NCBI GenBank assembly: GCA_963930655.1
Contig: OZ005605.1
Span: forward strand, 4,843,501-4,907,500
Direction: 5' to 3'
Length of the DNA stretch: 64,000 bases
DNA from: Myrica gale
Taxonomy: Eukaryota; Streptophyta; Magnoliopsida; Fagales; Myricaceae
Below the pieces are notes generated by a model. It ran no database searches. It was given only the letters and a program-made list of their open reading frames with translations, and was not told where the DNA came from. Every line of letters starts with the position of its first letter. The stretch's first letter is position 1. The position numbers and the translations under genes are program-made. Shown here in pieces: positions 12,040-23,750 of the stretch.

Positions 12040-15000
12040 CTACCTAGATATAGCAAAGTTTTGAGGGTAGCCAAGCTGCTCCATCTCCCAGCTTGACTTT
12101 GAAGCAACTCTTTCATGGCAGGGGATGTATTCCTATAACAAGCGATAAGAGGGAAAACATGAGATACGTGTACTTATCTCTAAGAAATATTCCACGCTAA
12201 TAAACATCTACGGTTCTCAATCTGCCGAAATGAAGGTGAACGACTGCAAATCTAAGCATACCAAAGAAACACAATGGAGCAAGAAGGCTTTTTATAGATG
12301 GAATATAATGATGACTTCAAAGGTTGGAAACTAAATGAGTTTATGTTATTGTTGGTTTGCCTCTCTATCTTCGAGTGAGGAAGAGGAAACAATATCTATG
12401 TTTAGGTACCTCCAATTTCTTCACCAACTCCTTCGGTGTTGGTGCAGACACAATTATTTGGCGGGCGCTGGGACTAACGAATCCTTCTTCCACCGCTTTA
12501 TCAATAAATGACAGAAGTGAATTATAGTAACCATCAACATTCAGCAATCCCACCTGCAAATTGGTGAGACATCGTATTGTGAGATATATGAACGAGCAAA
12601 TTGCACAACAGAAAACAGTTTTAGAAGAAAGCTAAGATTTAAATTCCACACGATTAAGGGAGTTAAATTTGTCAACATACTCAGGAGATATGGAAACATA
12701 AAATACCGGTTTATCGTGAATTCCAAGTTGAGCCCAGGTTATCACTTCAAGTAGTTCTTCCAGAGTCCCATAACCACCTATATGGAAACATAACATGAAC
12801 TTTAAGAAAGAAAAAAAAATCCATTGTTACACACCTAAAATATCAGTGAACATTATTGGTGACCACCATGATTTCAGAACAAGATGCAATGTTATTAAAC
12901 ATACCCAATAGATTAAATACCATCTATAGAGAAAGAGGAGAGAGAGAAGGAGCAAACAGAATGACATCACTAGTGGGATGGATAATAGCATTGGTCATTT
13001 ATCCCTTTGATCCGAGGGCCAAAATAGAAAATACTAATCGGCAAAAGTTTATCCTAGGTATGAAAAAAAGTTTAAAAATATGCTAAAACTCTGCATTTAG
13101 ATAGCTCTATTTTGCTGGTCACAGTTTCTTGCTCATTCGTTATAAATGGCCATCGTGCTCAAACTTTTCGCAACTCTTACTCACAGTATTTATTGCTCCT
13201 AAATTTCTAAAACAGAGGCATAATCCTCTGCCAAACCATGCAGATCACAATGGGTTTCAAACTATCATGTTACAAGGGTATGTTTTTCTGTTTTCAGCTT
13301 TCTCTCAGGCGAGATTTCCAGGTTGGTGAGAAAAGGGCAAAAAGAGAGGGAGGGAAGTGGCGTGTTCCAAGCTAGGTAAAGTCTTAATAATGTCCAACAT
13401 CTCTCCATTTTTACCTGATAGGAAGACAAGACGGTAAAGTCTTTAAGGGGTGAGCATCATTCCCTGTTAGGTGCAGGTGCTAGTTGGCAAAACCATTTGC
13501 TGAAAGTGCGTCTTTGTGTCCTTGTCCCCATATATGGCCGATAAATAATTGGGCACGGTACCGGACTGATTGAGGGAGAAAAAGGATATTAACTGCAGAA
13601 GCAGGGTTCCTCAGAAGCTATAATTTTCAGTGTAAGATGTGGACGGGTCAATACTCAGGTTTGAAAGGCATCATGGGTCTTGGGGTCCGTGAAAGAAGGC
13701 TGTAAAACTTGTGATAATTTAGGCTTCATCCAATTGCTTTCCCAGCATTTATCAATACCATATATAGCCTATAAAACAAAAGCCACCATGGAAAAATCTC
13801 GCAATATTTTGACTAATTATTACAAATATATTCCCCACTTTCCTTTTGATATAGGATTTTTGTTTCCAATTCTTTTCTGGCAGATTATGCTTCAGTATCT
13901 GCTAAATTGAGTACAAGTGAAGTTCATCCGTTCCATGGGTCAATAAAATCCAAGTCAAGCAGAAATAGAAAACGCTTCTGATCGTCATATTTAAGGATAA
14001 AGCAGAAGTCTATAGTCAACAAACCATTAGCTCTGGCATAGATAAAAAATAATTGTTCTTTACCTTCTAACTTGTGTATTTTATGCGGAACTAAATTAAA
14101 ACAAAGAGTCTGCAGCTTTTTAAGGCAAACATAACCCAAATCAGATGACTAGTGCGAATTTATCGTGGTATGATTTAGAGACTGTCAGCTTTCCCTTCTC
14201 TTATTTCCCAATTACTTTCTTGAGTACAAGTAGCAACTGAGAAATCAAGTTGTCAAACAAAGGACAACGGACTTCAGAAATTCTTAAAAGAATCAAAACC
14301 TCAGATATGGTCAGTCTTAAATGCTAAAGTTGGGAAATTTTTCAAACCGTGAAAGACCTTAACTTTTCTTGATTTGCCTTGAAATCATAGTGTAAAGTGT
14401 GCAGGGCTTATGCTAACCTGGTAAGGCAATAAAAGCATCTGAATGCCTAGCCATCTCTGCCTTCCTTTGGTGCATGTCTGCAACTGTCTTTAATTCCCCC
14501 ACTGTTTCACCAGTTATCTGCAAAAGGGTAAAAAGGCACAGAAACAAACAAATTATTGAAAGTGAATAACAGATAGAAAGATAGAGAGAAGCAGAGGGAG
14601 AGAGAGAGAGAGAGAAGGATTTGGAGATTTGTGCAGTGAAGCAATGATATGCGTTGCAGAAATGGTGGACTTAATCCAAAATTTTCGACTCGGCGACTCC
14701 CTAGCCAGTAATTTTAATATCACATCAAACTGTGATTCCTAAAACAGTTCGACTTCCGGATAAAGCCAAAGAAGAAAAACACGAAAAAATATTCATTGCT
14801 CATCTGTTCAAATAAAGTCGATATAGTAAAGAGAGAGAACAGCAGAGACAGAAATACACATAATGGTAGGGTAGTGCCACCCTCTCAAGCATTATCATGG
14901 ATAAGGCTGCCATTACCAAGCATTAAAAAAGAATAATCTTGAGAACCCAGCTAACGTATTACATAAGTGATTATAAAAAAAAACGCATTACATAAGTACA

Positions 15001-16511
15001 ATAAAAAAAAGGTCAGACAAGACAAAACGAGTGAGAAAAAGGTTGAAGTAGCTAAGAGCCAAGAAAGAAAACATAAAATTTCAGAAGAAAAATCAAGTCT
15101 TAAAAAGTAAGGTCGAATTGAGCATCAGTCTAAACCGATCCCAAAAAAATTATTTAAACCCAAACCATGGTGAAAAGAAAAGAAATACTCGACAGTAAAA
15201 CCTCAAACGAGAAAAAAAAAGGAAAAAAAGGTAAAGAAAACAGGAAAAAGTTTGAAGACTTTTTTCTGGCTGATGTTGCAGACATACCTCTCGAGGCATG
15301 AGCGTCTTGGGAATAACTCTGCATAGAGACAATTACATGACAAAAAATTAGTTGGAAAGGAGAACAAGAGTAAGAATACCACCAGAACCAGCTCACTGAT
15401 TTTGTTTCATAATCTGAAAGCCCCGTCTTTTTTTTTTAATATCCGAGGAAGGAGCAAAAGAAACAGACTCACCCAATAACATGTCGACCACCATCATGAA
15501 CCGCCTGTGAAACCAAACCCATTAAGCCTATGCTGCCTCCTCCATAAACCAGGTCAATGTTTCTCGCAACCTTCAAGAAACCATAAGCAAATCAGCAAAG
15601 AAAGACCAATTAGCAAAAGCGTGAGATTTTTTTATATGGGTATGAGCTCCAAATAGTGTTCATGATGAACCCAACTGAAAAACAGTAGAGTTCTTTTTTA
15701 TTCCACTTCAACTTTTGCAGGATCGAGGAGAGAGAGACAAGGATTCAAAGTGATCCTTCATGCTCATTCAACACAAGAGTACTGTTAGTACATTTATGTC
15801 TCATCATTTTAGCTTGATATGGAACAAAATAGGCACAGAGCAAAACTCGAGGAAAAGAGGGAGAGCAAAATTTGGGAAAAAGAAACAAACCAGGTATCTT
15901 GCTTATGCAATGGTACACAAAATTTCCATCTCTCGAAGGTGAATATTTTCAATGTTGCTGAGTTTGGAGATAACGACATATGAGTGAGAGAGAGAGCAAT
16001 TAAAAAAATTGTGTTAGACAGACCGAACGGGGAAGATTGTCTCAAATTGAAGGCATCAATCAGGATTTATATAATGTGGAGGAGTCCTATGAAACAACAT
16101 ACAAACGAGTAATGAACAGAATGAGCGTACCCACTAAAGATAATGTAGAAATAAAGAAGTTAAAAGGTTTCTAACGTTATGAGATGGAAAGTTAAACCAG
16201 TTTCAAACTGATTTCCTTGAAAATCCATTGACATATAGAAACGAGCAAATTACAAACAAACTTCCCACGAAAGGGAGAATAAGAGGAAGACCAACATTCG
16301 CGAATGGCCAAGTTGTAAGAAGCCAAAAGTCAGATAACGAAACCCACATAGAACAAAGGAAAAAGCGTAACAGCAAAGAGTCGTAGAATACCAATTCCTT
16401 GCCAAGCTCAATGGCAGCAACCTGATAGCTACTCTTCTTGCCCTGGCTACTTCCACAGAAAACACAAATCCTCTTGAACCTTGATTGCTTCGTTTCACTC
16501 TCTACTTCCAT
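12040..16511 (-). CDS. LOG: Cytokinin riboside 5'-monophosphate phosphoribohydrolase (LOG)
   Basis: This gene encodes the enzyme that cleaves ribose 5-phosphate from cytokinin nucleotides to release the free active base in one step. It is probably cytosolic or nuclear, since no signal peptide is visible. There are seven exons on the minus strand: 16511-16392, 15570-15473, 15318-15288, 14517-14418, 12777-12707, 12553-12410 and 12132-12040. All introns are GT/AG and phases join cleanly to a 218-residue protein, the normal LOG length. Visible motifs are CVFCGSS (16-22), [18 protein letters not shown] (67-73), the catalytic MHQRKAEM (Arg101) and PGGYGTLEE (116-124, catalytic Glu124), and a CHERVASK C-terminus. 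The ATG at 16511 is chosen; an in-frame GTG lies 18 bp upstream. The gene appears intact and the family assignment is certain. Which LOG paralogue it is cannot be settled by eye. Confidence 0.96.
14590..14620. repeat. (GA)n microsatellite in LOG intron 3
   Basis: A run of GAGAGA lies within the intron between exons 3 and 4 of LOG, about 75 bp upstream of exon 4 in transcript sense. It may be polymorphic in length. Confidence 0.8.
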
Positions 16512-16770
16512 TGCTCCCTCTACCTCCACTTTTTTTGTTCTTTTGGGTTTTCTTCTCTTCTACTCCTTTCCTATTTGCTTCTCACTTCGGCTTTCTCTCC
16601 GGCTAACAAAATTACAAACCAGAATCTCTCTCAGAAAAGAAGAATCTCCCTCCTCTGGTTCTGTGTCTCTTTGCTTCCTAACCTACATATGTGTCACAGA
16701 ACTATACGAGTATCAAGCAGACCCTTTTTGCTTCCACCACTTACTCTCTCCAGTGCGTCCTGCTCATGCC

Positions 16771-16780
16771 TTATATATAA
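16771..16780 (-). promoter_or_regulatory. Putative LOG TATA box
   Basis: The minus-strand reading is TTATATATAA, about 260 bp upstream of the LOG ATG. It would place transcription start near 16740 and give a 5' leader of about 230 bp. A CT/GA-rich tract lies further upstream (about 16860-16910). Inferred from position and sequence only. Confidence 0.5.
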
Positions 16781-17533
16781 ACCTCCCCACACGTGACTGT
16801 CTCAGCACGCTTCCACTCCCGCTCTCACACATACCACTAATATTGGCACGCGTGGACCACTTCTCTCTCTCTCTTCTTCCCTATCTTTCTTTCTTTTTAT
16901 TTTCTTCAAATTATCTAAAACCCTATTTCTAAATTTCCGTGGATCATTTCTCTATTCTCTAGATTGACGGGAATATCCCACTTCCTGTCCCTGTAACTAT
17001 CCTCTCCAGCGATAACCCAAGTTCCCAGTACTTGAGCTATTATTTCTCAATGAAGTATGCTTAAAAAAAAACTCTTAAAGAGTAGTTAATCTCCATGTTT
17101 GGTTGGTCGCAAAATAACTAAAGCCCCATTTCCAAATTCGCATGGTTCTTATTTCAAGTTCTTCTCCATGTTTATCTGACACCTTCGTGTTCTGTGTCAT
17201 ATGGATGCACATTTTGAAACTTGGCATGTGATAAATCTTCCATAATAGCTCCATGTTTCTTCAAATTAGAGAAACAAACAAAAAGCCAAGTTCTTCGGAC
17301 ATTTTAATTAGTTTATTTAAAAGAGAATGTACTCATCATAACAGCCATTATGCCCGCCACTGATTCAGTTGACTGAGGCTTAAGTAAGGGAAAGTATGCG
17401 GAAAAACCACCAAGCTAATCCAATCAACCCAAACCTGTATTTACAATAGAATCAGCTACTTCGATGTTCAGATACCCCATCCCAGCCCCAAGACAATTGA
17501 ACAAAAAAAGAAAAAGAAAATCCTAAAAATGTA
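16781..17533. other. LOG upstream region
   Basis: No gene recognised. It contains pyrimidine-rich tracts near 16860-16910. The ORF on the opposite strand at 16438-16932 overlaps LOG exon 1 and its leader and has low-complexity composition, so it is not called. Confidence 0.5.
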
Positions 17534-17718
17534 GACCAAATGTAAATTACAAGTCTGAAATATGAAAATCGTAATATTTAGTCTCTAAATTATCAAAATT
17601 CATTAATTTTTGCACTATATTAAGATCCTTCGGTTCAAATGTACAGAAAATACATTGACACAATATTGATGGTTGAATCTTGGACTAAATAGTTCAGACT
17701 TGTAATTGACATTTGGTC
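17534..17718. mobile_element. MITE, 185 bp, 26-bp TIRs
   Basis: GACCAAATGTAAATTACAAG and the following TCTGAA at 17534 are mirrored at 17693-17718, with one mismatch in 26 bp. The interior is AT-rich and non-coding. Size and structure fit a miniature inverted-repeat element. The target duplication is not clear, so the superfamily is left open. Confidence 0.7.
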
Positions 17719-17734
17719 AGTAGTGATGCTAAAA

Positions 17735-17783
17735 ATGAAAATTTCTGATGATGCCGAAAAAGTTTGGTCTAAGAGATGAGCAG
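17735..17783 (+). repeat. Possible left part of an older split LTR
   Basis: Text beginning TGATGATGCCGAAAAAG runs to the target site of the next element. It appears to continue at 20795 with CTCCGATGCCTGAGT-type text common in plant gypsy LTRs. If so, the following element landed inside an LTR. No complete reference copy is in the window to prove it. Confidence 0.4.
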
Positions 17784-18369
17784 TGATGGGATATGAAATA
17801 CTCGGCCCGACTAGACCACTCGTGCTCGGGCTGATTAGCCGGTTAGTAACCCCAAGTAGCCGATCGTGCGTTGACAACTGAAATAAGATCTCATATAGAA
17901 GTCTAGCCACACGAGGGCTCCTCATGGCAACTGGAATCGCCGGTGGCGCTATCCTAATACAACTCTACAATAAGACTCCTGCTCAGATAATGATCTTAGG
18001 AACGTCAGGACTCCAAGTAAGATGAGGATCTTAGAAACTTCAGGACTTCAGGTAAGATGAGGAGTCGCGAAGCCCATACCTTTAAGACTCTCTTTGTGAC
18101 TCTACCACCTCCCTATATAAATAGTCAGGTATTCTCCTTCATATTCTGTCATGTTTTACTATCATCTATTTCATTTTGGATGATCTGATATTCTCTCAAG
18201 TCTTAGTTCTCTTATAATTCTTCTTCTCAAACACTAACCTGGTCGTCGGAGTCTCCGGACCCGAGGCCACCCCCGGTGATTCTTGCAGGTTCACTTGGCT
18301 TCCGAGCATATTGGTGATTCTTGACATCATCCGACTTCCAAGCACCGTGATGATTTCTTGGCATCATCA
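17784..18369 (+). repeat. 5' LTR of non-coding element
   Basis: 586 bp with TGATGG...CATCATCA ends. A direct short repeat (GTAAGATGAGGA) occurs before the TATA box at 18114-18121. It is followed immediately by the primer-binding-like site. Confidence 0.9.
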
Positions 18370-18756
18370 GTTGGCACCGTCTGTGGGAATCTCGAAAAAA
18401 GCCACCTCCAAGCACTTTAGGCTCACCACAGCAGTTTTCAACCCCCCTCATGTGCATCCTTCTTTCATCATAATGCCTTCCTCCGTCGGAATACCGAAGA
18501 ACGACCAGCCACCTTCTGTCACAAACACAGAATTCATCCTCAATAGGGACACTGTGACAAACTCGGATCTCGCCCCCGACAGCGATGTATAACTGGCCAC
18601 CTTGTTCCAGACCGTGGAGAATGTTCACAAGATCATCCCGACCAATACGGCGTAATCGAATTGGGAAAGCCCTGCACAGATTTTATTTATCAGGCTACTG
18701 ATAATATCTCTTTGTCCAACCTCGTTTATCTTAACATCTAATATTTATCTTATTTA

Positions 18757-19760
18757 ACATAACAACCTTTTGGATTTATCTTTTCTGTGCAAAGCACCCT
18801 GTCTGGGAAAAGATCCCCGAAAAGGGCCAACCCTCCAGCGGTCTAATAATGCCGAGTACTCTTACAGAGGGTCAACTCCGCTGAGCGCACCACCCGGGAC
18901 ATACTACTAGCAGGCTTGCCTCGATCACTCGTTCTACAGAAGCGCAACCCTACAGAGGTCTAAAAATACCGAGTACCCCTACAGAGGGTCAACTCTGTTG
19001 GGCGCCCCACCCGGGATAAGCTTCCCGCAGGCTTGCCTCGATCACATGCCCTGCCCGGGACAACATCCCCGCAGAGGGTCGACAGTTCCGAGAGCACCGA
19101 TAATGTTACTGTGCCACATGCACCTCTTGGTCTCAGCGACTCATAAATTTTATCTATTTATCTACCCTGAGAATTTAATTGTATTTTATCTAACATAACG
19201 AGCTATTAGATTTATCTTTTCTATACAGAGCACCCTGCCCGAGACAAGATCAACACAGGCTTGACTCGATTACATGCCATGCTCGGGACAAGATCCCGCA
19301 GAAGCCCGACAGTGCCGAGAGCACCGATAATGTTACTGTGCCACAGGCACCCCTTGGTCTCAGCGACCCTGAAATCTTATCTCTTTACCTACCCTCAGAA
19401 TTTCGTTGTATTTTATTTAACACAACGAGCTATTAGATTTATCTTTTCTGTGCAGAGTACCATGTCCGGGACAAGATCCTTACAGGCTTGACTCGATCAC
19501 ATGTCCTGCCCGGGACAAGATCCCCGCAGAATTCCGATAGCGCCGAGCACCATACCGGGGACAAGATCCCCGCAGATGGTCAACTCCTCCGAGAACCCTA
19601 TTCGGGACTTGATCTCAGTGCCGAGAACATCACTATTGTTATTATGTCACAGACACCCCTTGGTCTCAGCGACCCATATATCTTATTGATAATATCTGTT
19701 TACCTATCCTCACTATTTAGTTGTATTTTATCTAGCATGACAAGTTTGTGGCTTTATTTT
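18757..19760. repeat. Tandem array inside non-coding element, about 230-bp period
   Basis: Diverged copies share GATTTATCTTTTCTGTGCA, then a CCCGGGACAAGATCCCCGCAG-like block and CACCGATAATGTTACTGTG. Clear copies begin near 18760, 19190 and 19420, with a weaker one near 19730. The array replaces the usual coding region. Confidence 0.75.
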
Positions 19761-20200
19761 ATCTGATAATTTAGGTATCTAGTCGTTCTCTACAAAGTGT
19801 CAAACGCACCCCAATCGAGTACCACCACCTCGGACAAGCTTCGAGCGGCTGATCTAACTCGCTAATGCCAAAGGCACCCTGATCGAATACCCCCGCCTCG
19901 GACAAACTCCGAGAGGCTGGTTTTTCTCAGGCTGGATTGCTCTTCTAGTATTAAAATCTTGTTGAGATCTAACTGAGGCATCGGAGTCTCCGTATTTAAG
20001 GTTGCCCTCTCTTCTTTTTCCTTTCAGGTCTGGTTGAAATCCACTGAAAACCTTGCTCGGGACTTTGATCTCAACAGCAGCTGAACTTCTCCAAAGTACC
20101 CTGCTCGGAACTGAATCTCAACTGGACAACTGACCCGATCGGGGGACTTGATCTTTGGTTCAACCTATATTGTTTTTTAGGTTGAAAAGGGGGAGACTAC

Positions 20201-20794
20201 TGATGGGAAATGAAATACTCGGCCCGAACAGACCACTCGTGCTCGGCTGATTAGCCGGTTAGTAACCCCGAGTAGCCAACCGCGCGTTGACATCTGGAAT
20301 CCGATCTCACATAGAAGTCTAGCCACCCGAGGGCTCCTCATGGCAACTCGAATCGCCGGTGGCGCTATCTTAATAAAACTCTACAACAAGACTCCTGGTC
20401 AGATAATGATCTTAGGAACGTCAAGACTCTAGGTAAGATGAGGATCTTAGAGACTTCAGGACTCCAGGTAAGATGAGGAGTCCTGAAGCCCATACCTTTA
20501 AGACTCTCTATGTGACTCTACCACCTCCCTATATAAATAGTCAGGTATTCTCCTTCATATTGGATCATCTCTCTCATCTTGAATGATATTCTTCATATTT
20601 CATCATCTGATATTCTCTCAAGTCTGACTACTCTAATAATCTTCTTCTCCATATCTAACTTGGCCGTCGGAGGCTCCGGACCCGAGGTCACCCCCCTTCG
20701 GTGATTCTTGCAGGTTCACTTGGCTTCCGAGTATATTGGTGATTCTTAACATCATCCGGCTTCCGAGCACCACGGTGATTTCTTGGCATCATCA
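20201..20794 (+). repeat. 3' LTR of non-coding element
   Basis: 594 bp, closely matching the 5' LTR except for small indels, including a short duplication around 20560-20600. TATATAAA is at 20530-20537. Confidence 0.9.
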
Positions 20795-21434
20795 AACAGC
20801 AAACAAGACTAGAGTCATCACGTAAGCGAGGCTCCGATGCCTGAGTAAACCTTTGGAGACTTATGTAGGTAGAATGATGGTCAGTAGAGAAATAAACATG
20901 TACTTGTTATTGATCATTTCTCTCTTTTTTTTCCTGAACTATGGAGTTACTAATCACTTCTAATTTGGTTGTGCTCGAAGATTCTTTCCTTAGTTGGCAG
21001 ATAATTATCCAGTTTATGATATCTAGTCGATTCTCCTTTGATTAGATTGCGGTAGGCGAAGGTTGGATGAGGTGAAAGCGGATAGCTTTCCTTTTATTCG
21101 AGGATTCTTTTCATGCTTGACTCTTTTTTTTCCTAAGCAATTTGGGGAAGCGAGGGAATAGAAAAATACACCACTTTTAGCTTCAAGAGTAAGACAAACA
21201 AGTAAACTTACAGCGGTCAACCCACTTTTGACTTCCATGCTTGACTCGAGTTAAGCGGGGATTGATACAGTTAGGATTCTTTTCTTTCATGCATACCAGT
21301 CCTGTAAGTCTTGGCCTTTGACAACAGGCTTATTTCACACTTTAGGTTTGAGTGCAACCCGAAATCTCCGGAACTCACCAGACCATTTCCCTTGTATGAG
21401 TTAAAAAGTATTTGCCTATCAATTTTTATATAAA
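20795..21434. other. Possible older LTR remainder, otherwise featureless
   Basis: The first part (to about 20890) carries CGAGGCTCCGATGCCTGAGT, an LTR-like signature also seen in the LTR at 44323-44858 (CTCTGATGCCTAAGTCAGT). The rest has no gene. Confidence 0.4.
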
Positions 21435-21871
21435 AAAGGGAAAAGTACCGAGACAGTCCATGCGATTTCACGTTTTGACAAATTGGTCCCTGGGGTATGA
21501 GTTTGTACTGGGTAGTCCCTAGGGTAAGCATCATGTAACAAAAAGGTCATCCCGTTAGATTTCCGTCAACCCATTTAACGGCCAAAGCTTCCGGGAGAAC
21601 CTTTTTGTTACATATGCGTACCCCAGGGCCAGTGACTAATTTATAGGTCCTTGTGGTATTACCTTTGAACACATTAGTCCCAGAGGTAAACATCATGTAA
21701 CAAAAAGGTTCTCTCGGAATCTTTGTCTTTTAAGTGGGTTGACGGAAATCTAACGGGATGACCTTTTTATTACATAATGCTTACCCTAGGAACTAATGTG
21801 TTCAAAGTGAAACTACAAGGACTATTTTGTCAAAACGTAAAACAAAGGAATTGTTTCTGTATTTTTTCCTT
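21435..21871. mobile_element. Foldback MITE (MULE-like), 437 bp
   Basis: The two ends are inverted copies of each other over about 130 bp. Each arm contains TCATCCCGTTAGATTTCCGT, a GTAACAAAAAGGT or TAATAAAAAGGT block and CGTTTTGACAAA. The centre holds a second inverted pair with ACATCATGTAACAAAAAGGT in opposite orientation, so the element is a nested palindrome. It is non-coding. Confidence 0.8.
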
Positions 21872-23408
21872 AAAAAAATCAAATAATTCCAATGACACAA
21901 GCAAGTTCTTTTTTTTTTCCTTTTTTTTCCGTTTATGATGAAGTGGGCAGTTGGTCAATATTCTTCGCCTAGGAACAAGATTAAAAGGGTCATTTTCATT
22001 ATCCATCAATTTTTATTAATTTGTTTAGTATTTCTGTGTTAAACCGTTGTAGTTTATCTACTTAACACTTGTTTTACACCATTTACACGTTACCTAACAA
22101 GACAGAAAGCATACACACTTTTCAATTGAAATATTGGGAGCTTAAAATATTATGGGAAAAAGATTTAACCTAAGAGAATAAACATTAAAAAAAACCTATA
22201 TAGAGATGAGTGGTATCTGTACCTCTCTGTAATCGTGAAGTGGGCATTCTTAATTAGCTAAAAAATTCCCATCCTTTTTGTCTGTCGATCGAATTTATTT
22301 GTAAATTACAAATTTTACAAAGTACATATTTGTCTGAGCAAAGTATGGGTAAAAATTCAGAAGATTCAGAGTGTCGTGTAGAGCACTGTGCATGGATGAT
22401 TGAATAAGACATTAGTGGGTTATGGCCTATTACCGTGTACCCTTATCCACCCTCCCTTGGTCGACACACTTGTTGTATGCATAGGAAACATCTTATTTTT
22501 ATCTCACGCGGCCCCTCCCTTCCCCATATCCCCTTCTCCTTCACTTCTCCAAGCATGCTGTCCCCAACCCTCGCTAATTGCATTGCCCTCTACCCCACCT
22601 GCCACTCATCCGTTCTCCAATAAAAACCCACATTTTTTTGTTTTTAATTAATTGCTTATAACCATTTTTATATTACCCCATTTGCTAATTTCTTATTATT
22701 TTTCCTGGGCTTCTGCTTGTTACAATTATTAAGTTAATGTCTTATTTTATTGTTTTCTACAATGCCAGGATTGCAGGAACTGCACCATGCCCTTAAACTA
22801 ATGTATATTCTATTTTTTCACATCCCCAATCCCAAAAGCTTGGCCTTTCTGGCTGTTTTTCTATACTTGCTCTCTTTTGCTTTGCCTACTTTCTGTCCAT
22901 ACCCTATGTTTCGAGATTATAAACTCATAATTACTATTCTTAATAGGGGATCGAGCGCGTTTCTTATAAACTATTTGTAATCTCCAACATGCTTGCATGC
23001 GCACTTGACGCATGTCTTTGTGTTAGTTGTTCCGTACCATTTTGGTTCCTTATTATACTCCTGGATCCCTTTTCATCCTAGATTAGAACATTTGGCTGGC
23101 TAGACAATAAGAACAAAAAGTAAATTATCTAAAAAATTTTGACCCATCTCTACTCCTTTTACCTGCATCAGACGTTGCTGCCATTTAGGTAAGTGCCTAA
23201 GACACTTAGCAAATGGATATATAGCACTCGACCACTCATCAGACGTCATCACTATCTTTGTCCATGGATAAACGTGCTTCACTACTCATGATATAAGCAA
23301 GAAAATGTATCTTTAAACAAGATAATGGAGTGTTTCGAGTGAAGTTTTAACCCTTTCGTGTGGGTCTCGTTGCTATTATTTGAAGCTACTATTTTTAGGG
23401 GATGAGCG
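21872..23408. other. Intergenic, no feature seen
   Basis: AT-rich DNA without a gene. The overlapping ORFs at 22400-22651 are proline/serine-rich translations of pyrimidine tracts without motifs. Confidence 0.5.
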
Positions 23409-23750
23409 TGTTGGAGTTAGTCCCACATCGGTTGTGTAAGGGGTTGGTGATCATTTTATAAGTGTGAGGGGAAGCCTCACCTCCTGAGCTAGTTTTTGGA
23501 GTTAAGAAGGCTCAAGACCACCCAACACTCGTATTAGAGCCCAGGTTTACCAACAAGTCTCAAACTCAATAGTCCATGGGAGAAACTGGTTGTCTGTTCC
23601 AAACCCAAAGTCCGATGTGTGAGTGAGAAATTGTTGGGATTAGTCCCAAATCTATTGTGGAAGAGATTGTCGGTCAGTTTATAAATGTGAATGAAAATCT
23701 CACCTCTAGGCCTAACTTTTAGGGTTGAGAAGGTCTAAGACCAATCAACG
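23409..23750 (+). mobile_element. TRIM retrotransposon, about 340 bp
   Basis: Two direct terminal repeats (23409-23527 and 23632-23750) begin TGTTGGAGTTAGTCCCACAT and TGTTGGGATTAGTCCCAAAT and end at CCAACA/TCAACG. Between them lies GTATTAGAGCCC (about 23531), a close match to the initiator-Met tRNA primer site, and a purine stretch GTGAGTGAGAAA just before the second repeat. This is the full layout of a terminal-repeat retrotransposon in miniature. It has no coding capacity, and the repeats are well diverged, so it is old. Confidence 0.8.

Larger units (their letters stand above)
17784..20794 (+). mobile_element. Non-coding LTR retrotransposon (LARD/TRIM-like), 3.0 kb
   Basis: Direct LTRs at 17784-18369 and 20201-20794 start TGATGGG and end CATCATCA. 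They are flanked by AGCAG (17779-17783) and AACAG (20795-20799), a 5-bp duplication with one change. A primer-binding-like motif TTGGCACCGTCTGTGGGAA starts at 18371, and a polypurine tract GAAAAGGGGGAGA precedes the 3' LTR. The 1.8-kb interior has no gag or pol and instead holds a tandem array. Both LTRs keep TATATAAA (18114-18121, 20530-20537). The element is complete but depends on proteins from another element. Confidence 0.9.

Noticed and set aside
12365..12559. LOG ending with the extra residues after KKLE in this open frame
   Set aside because: The open frame reads through a GT donor at 12409. A canonical last exon ([12 protein letters not shown]) exists at 12132-12040.
16438..16932. 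A 164-codon ORF antisense to LOG exon 1
   Set aside because: Leucine/serine/phenylalanine-rich translation of pyrimidine tracts in the LOG leader; no motif.
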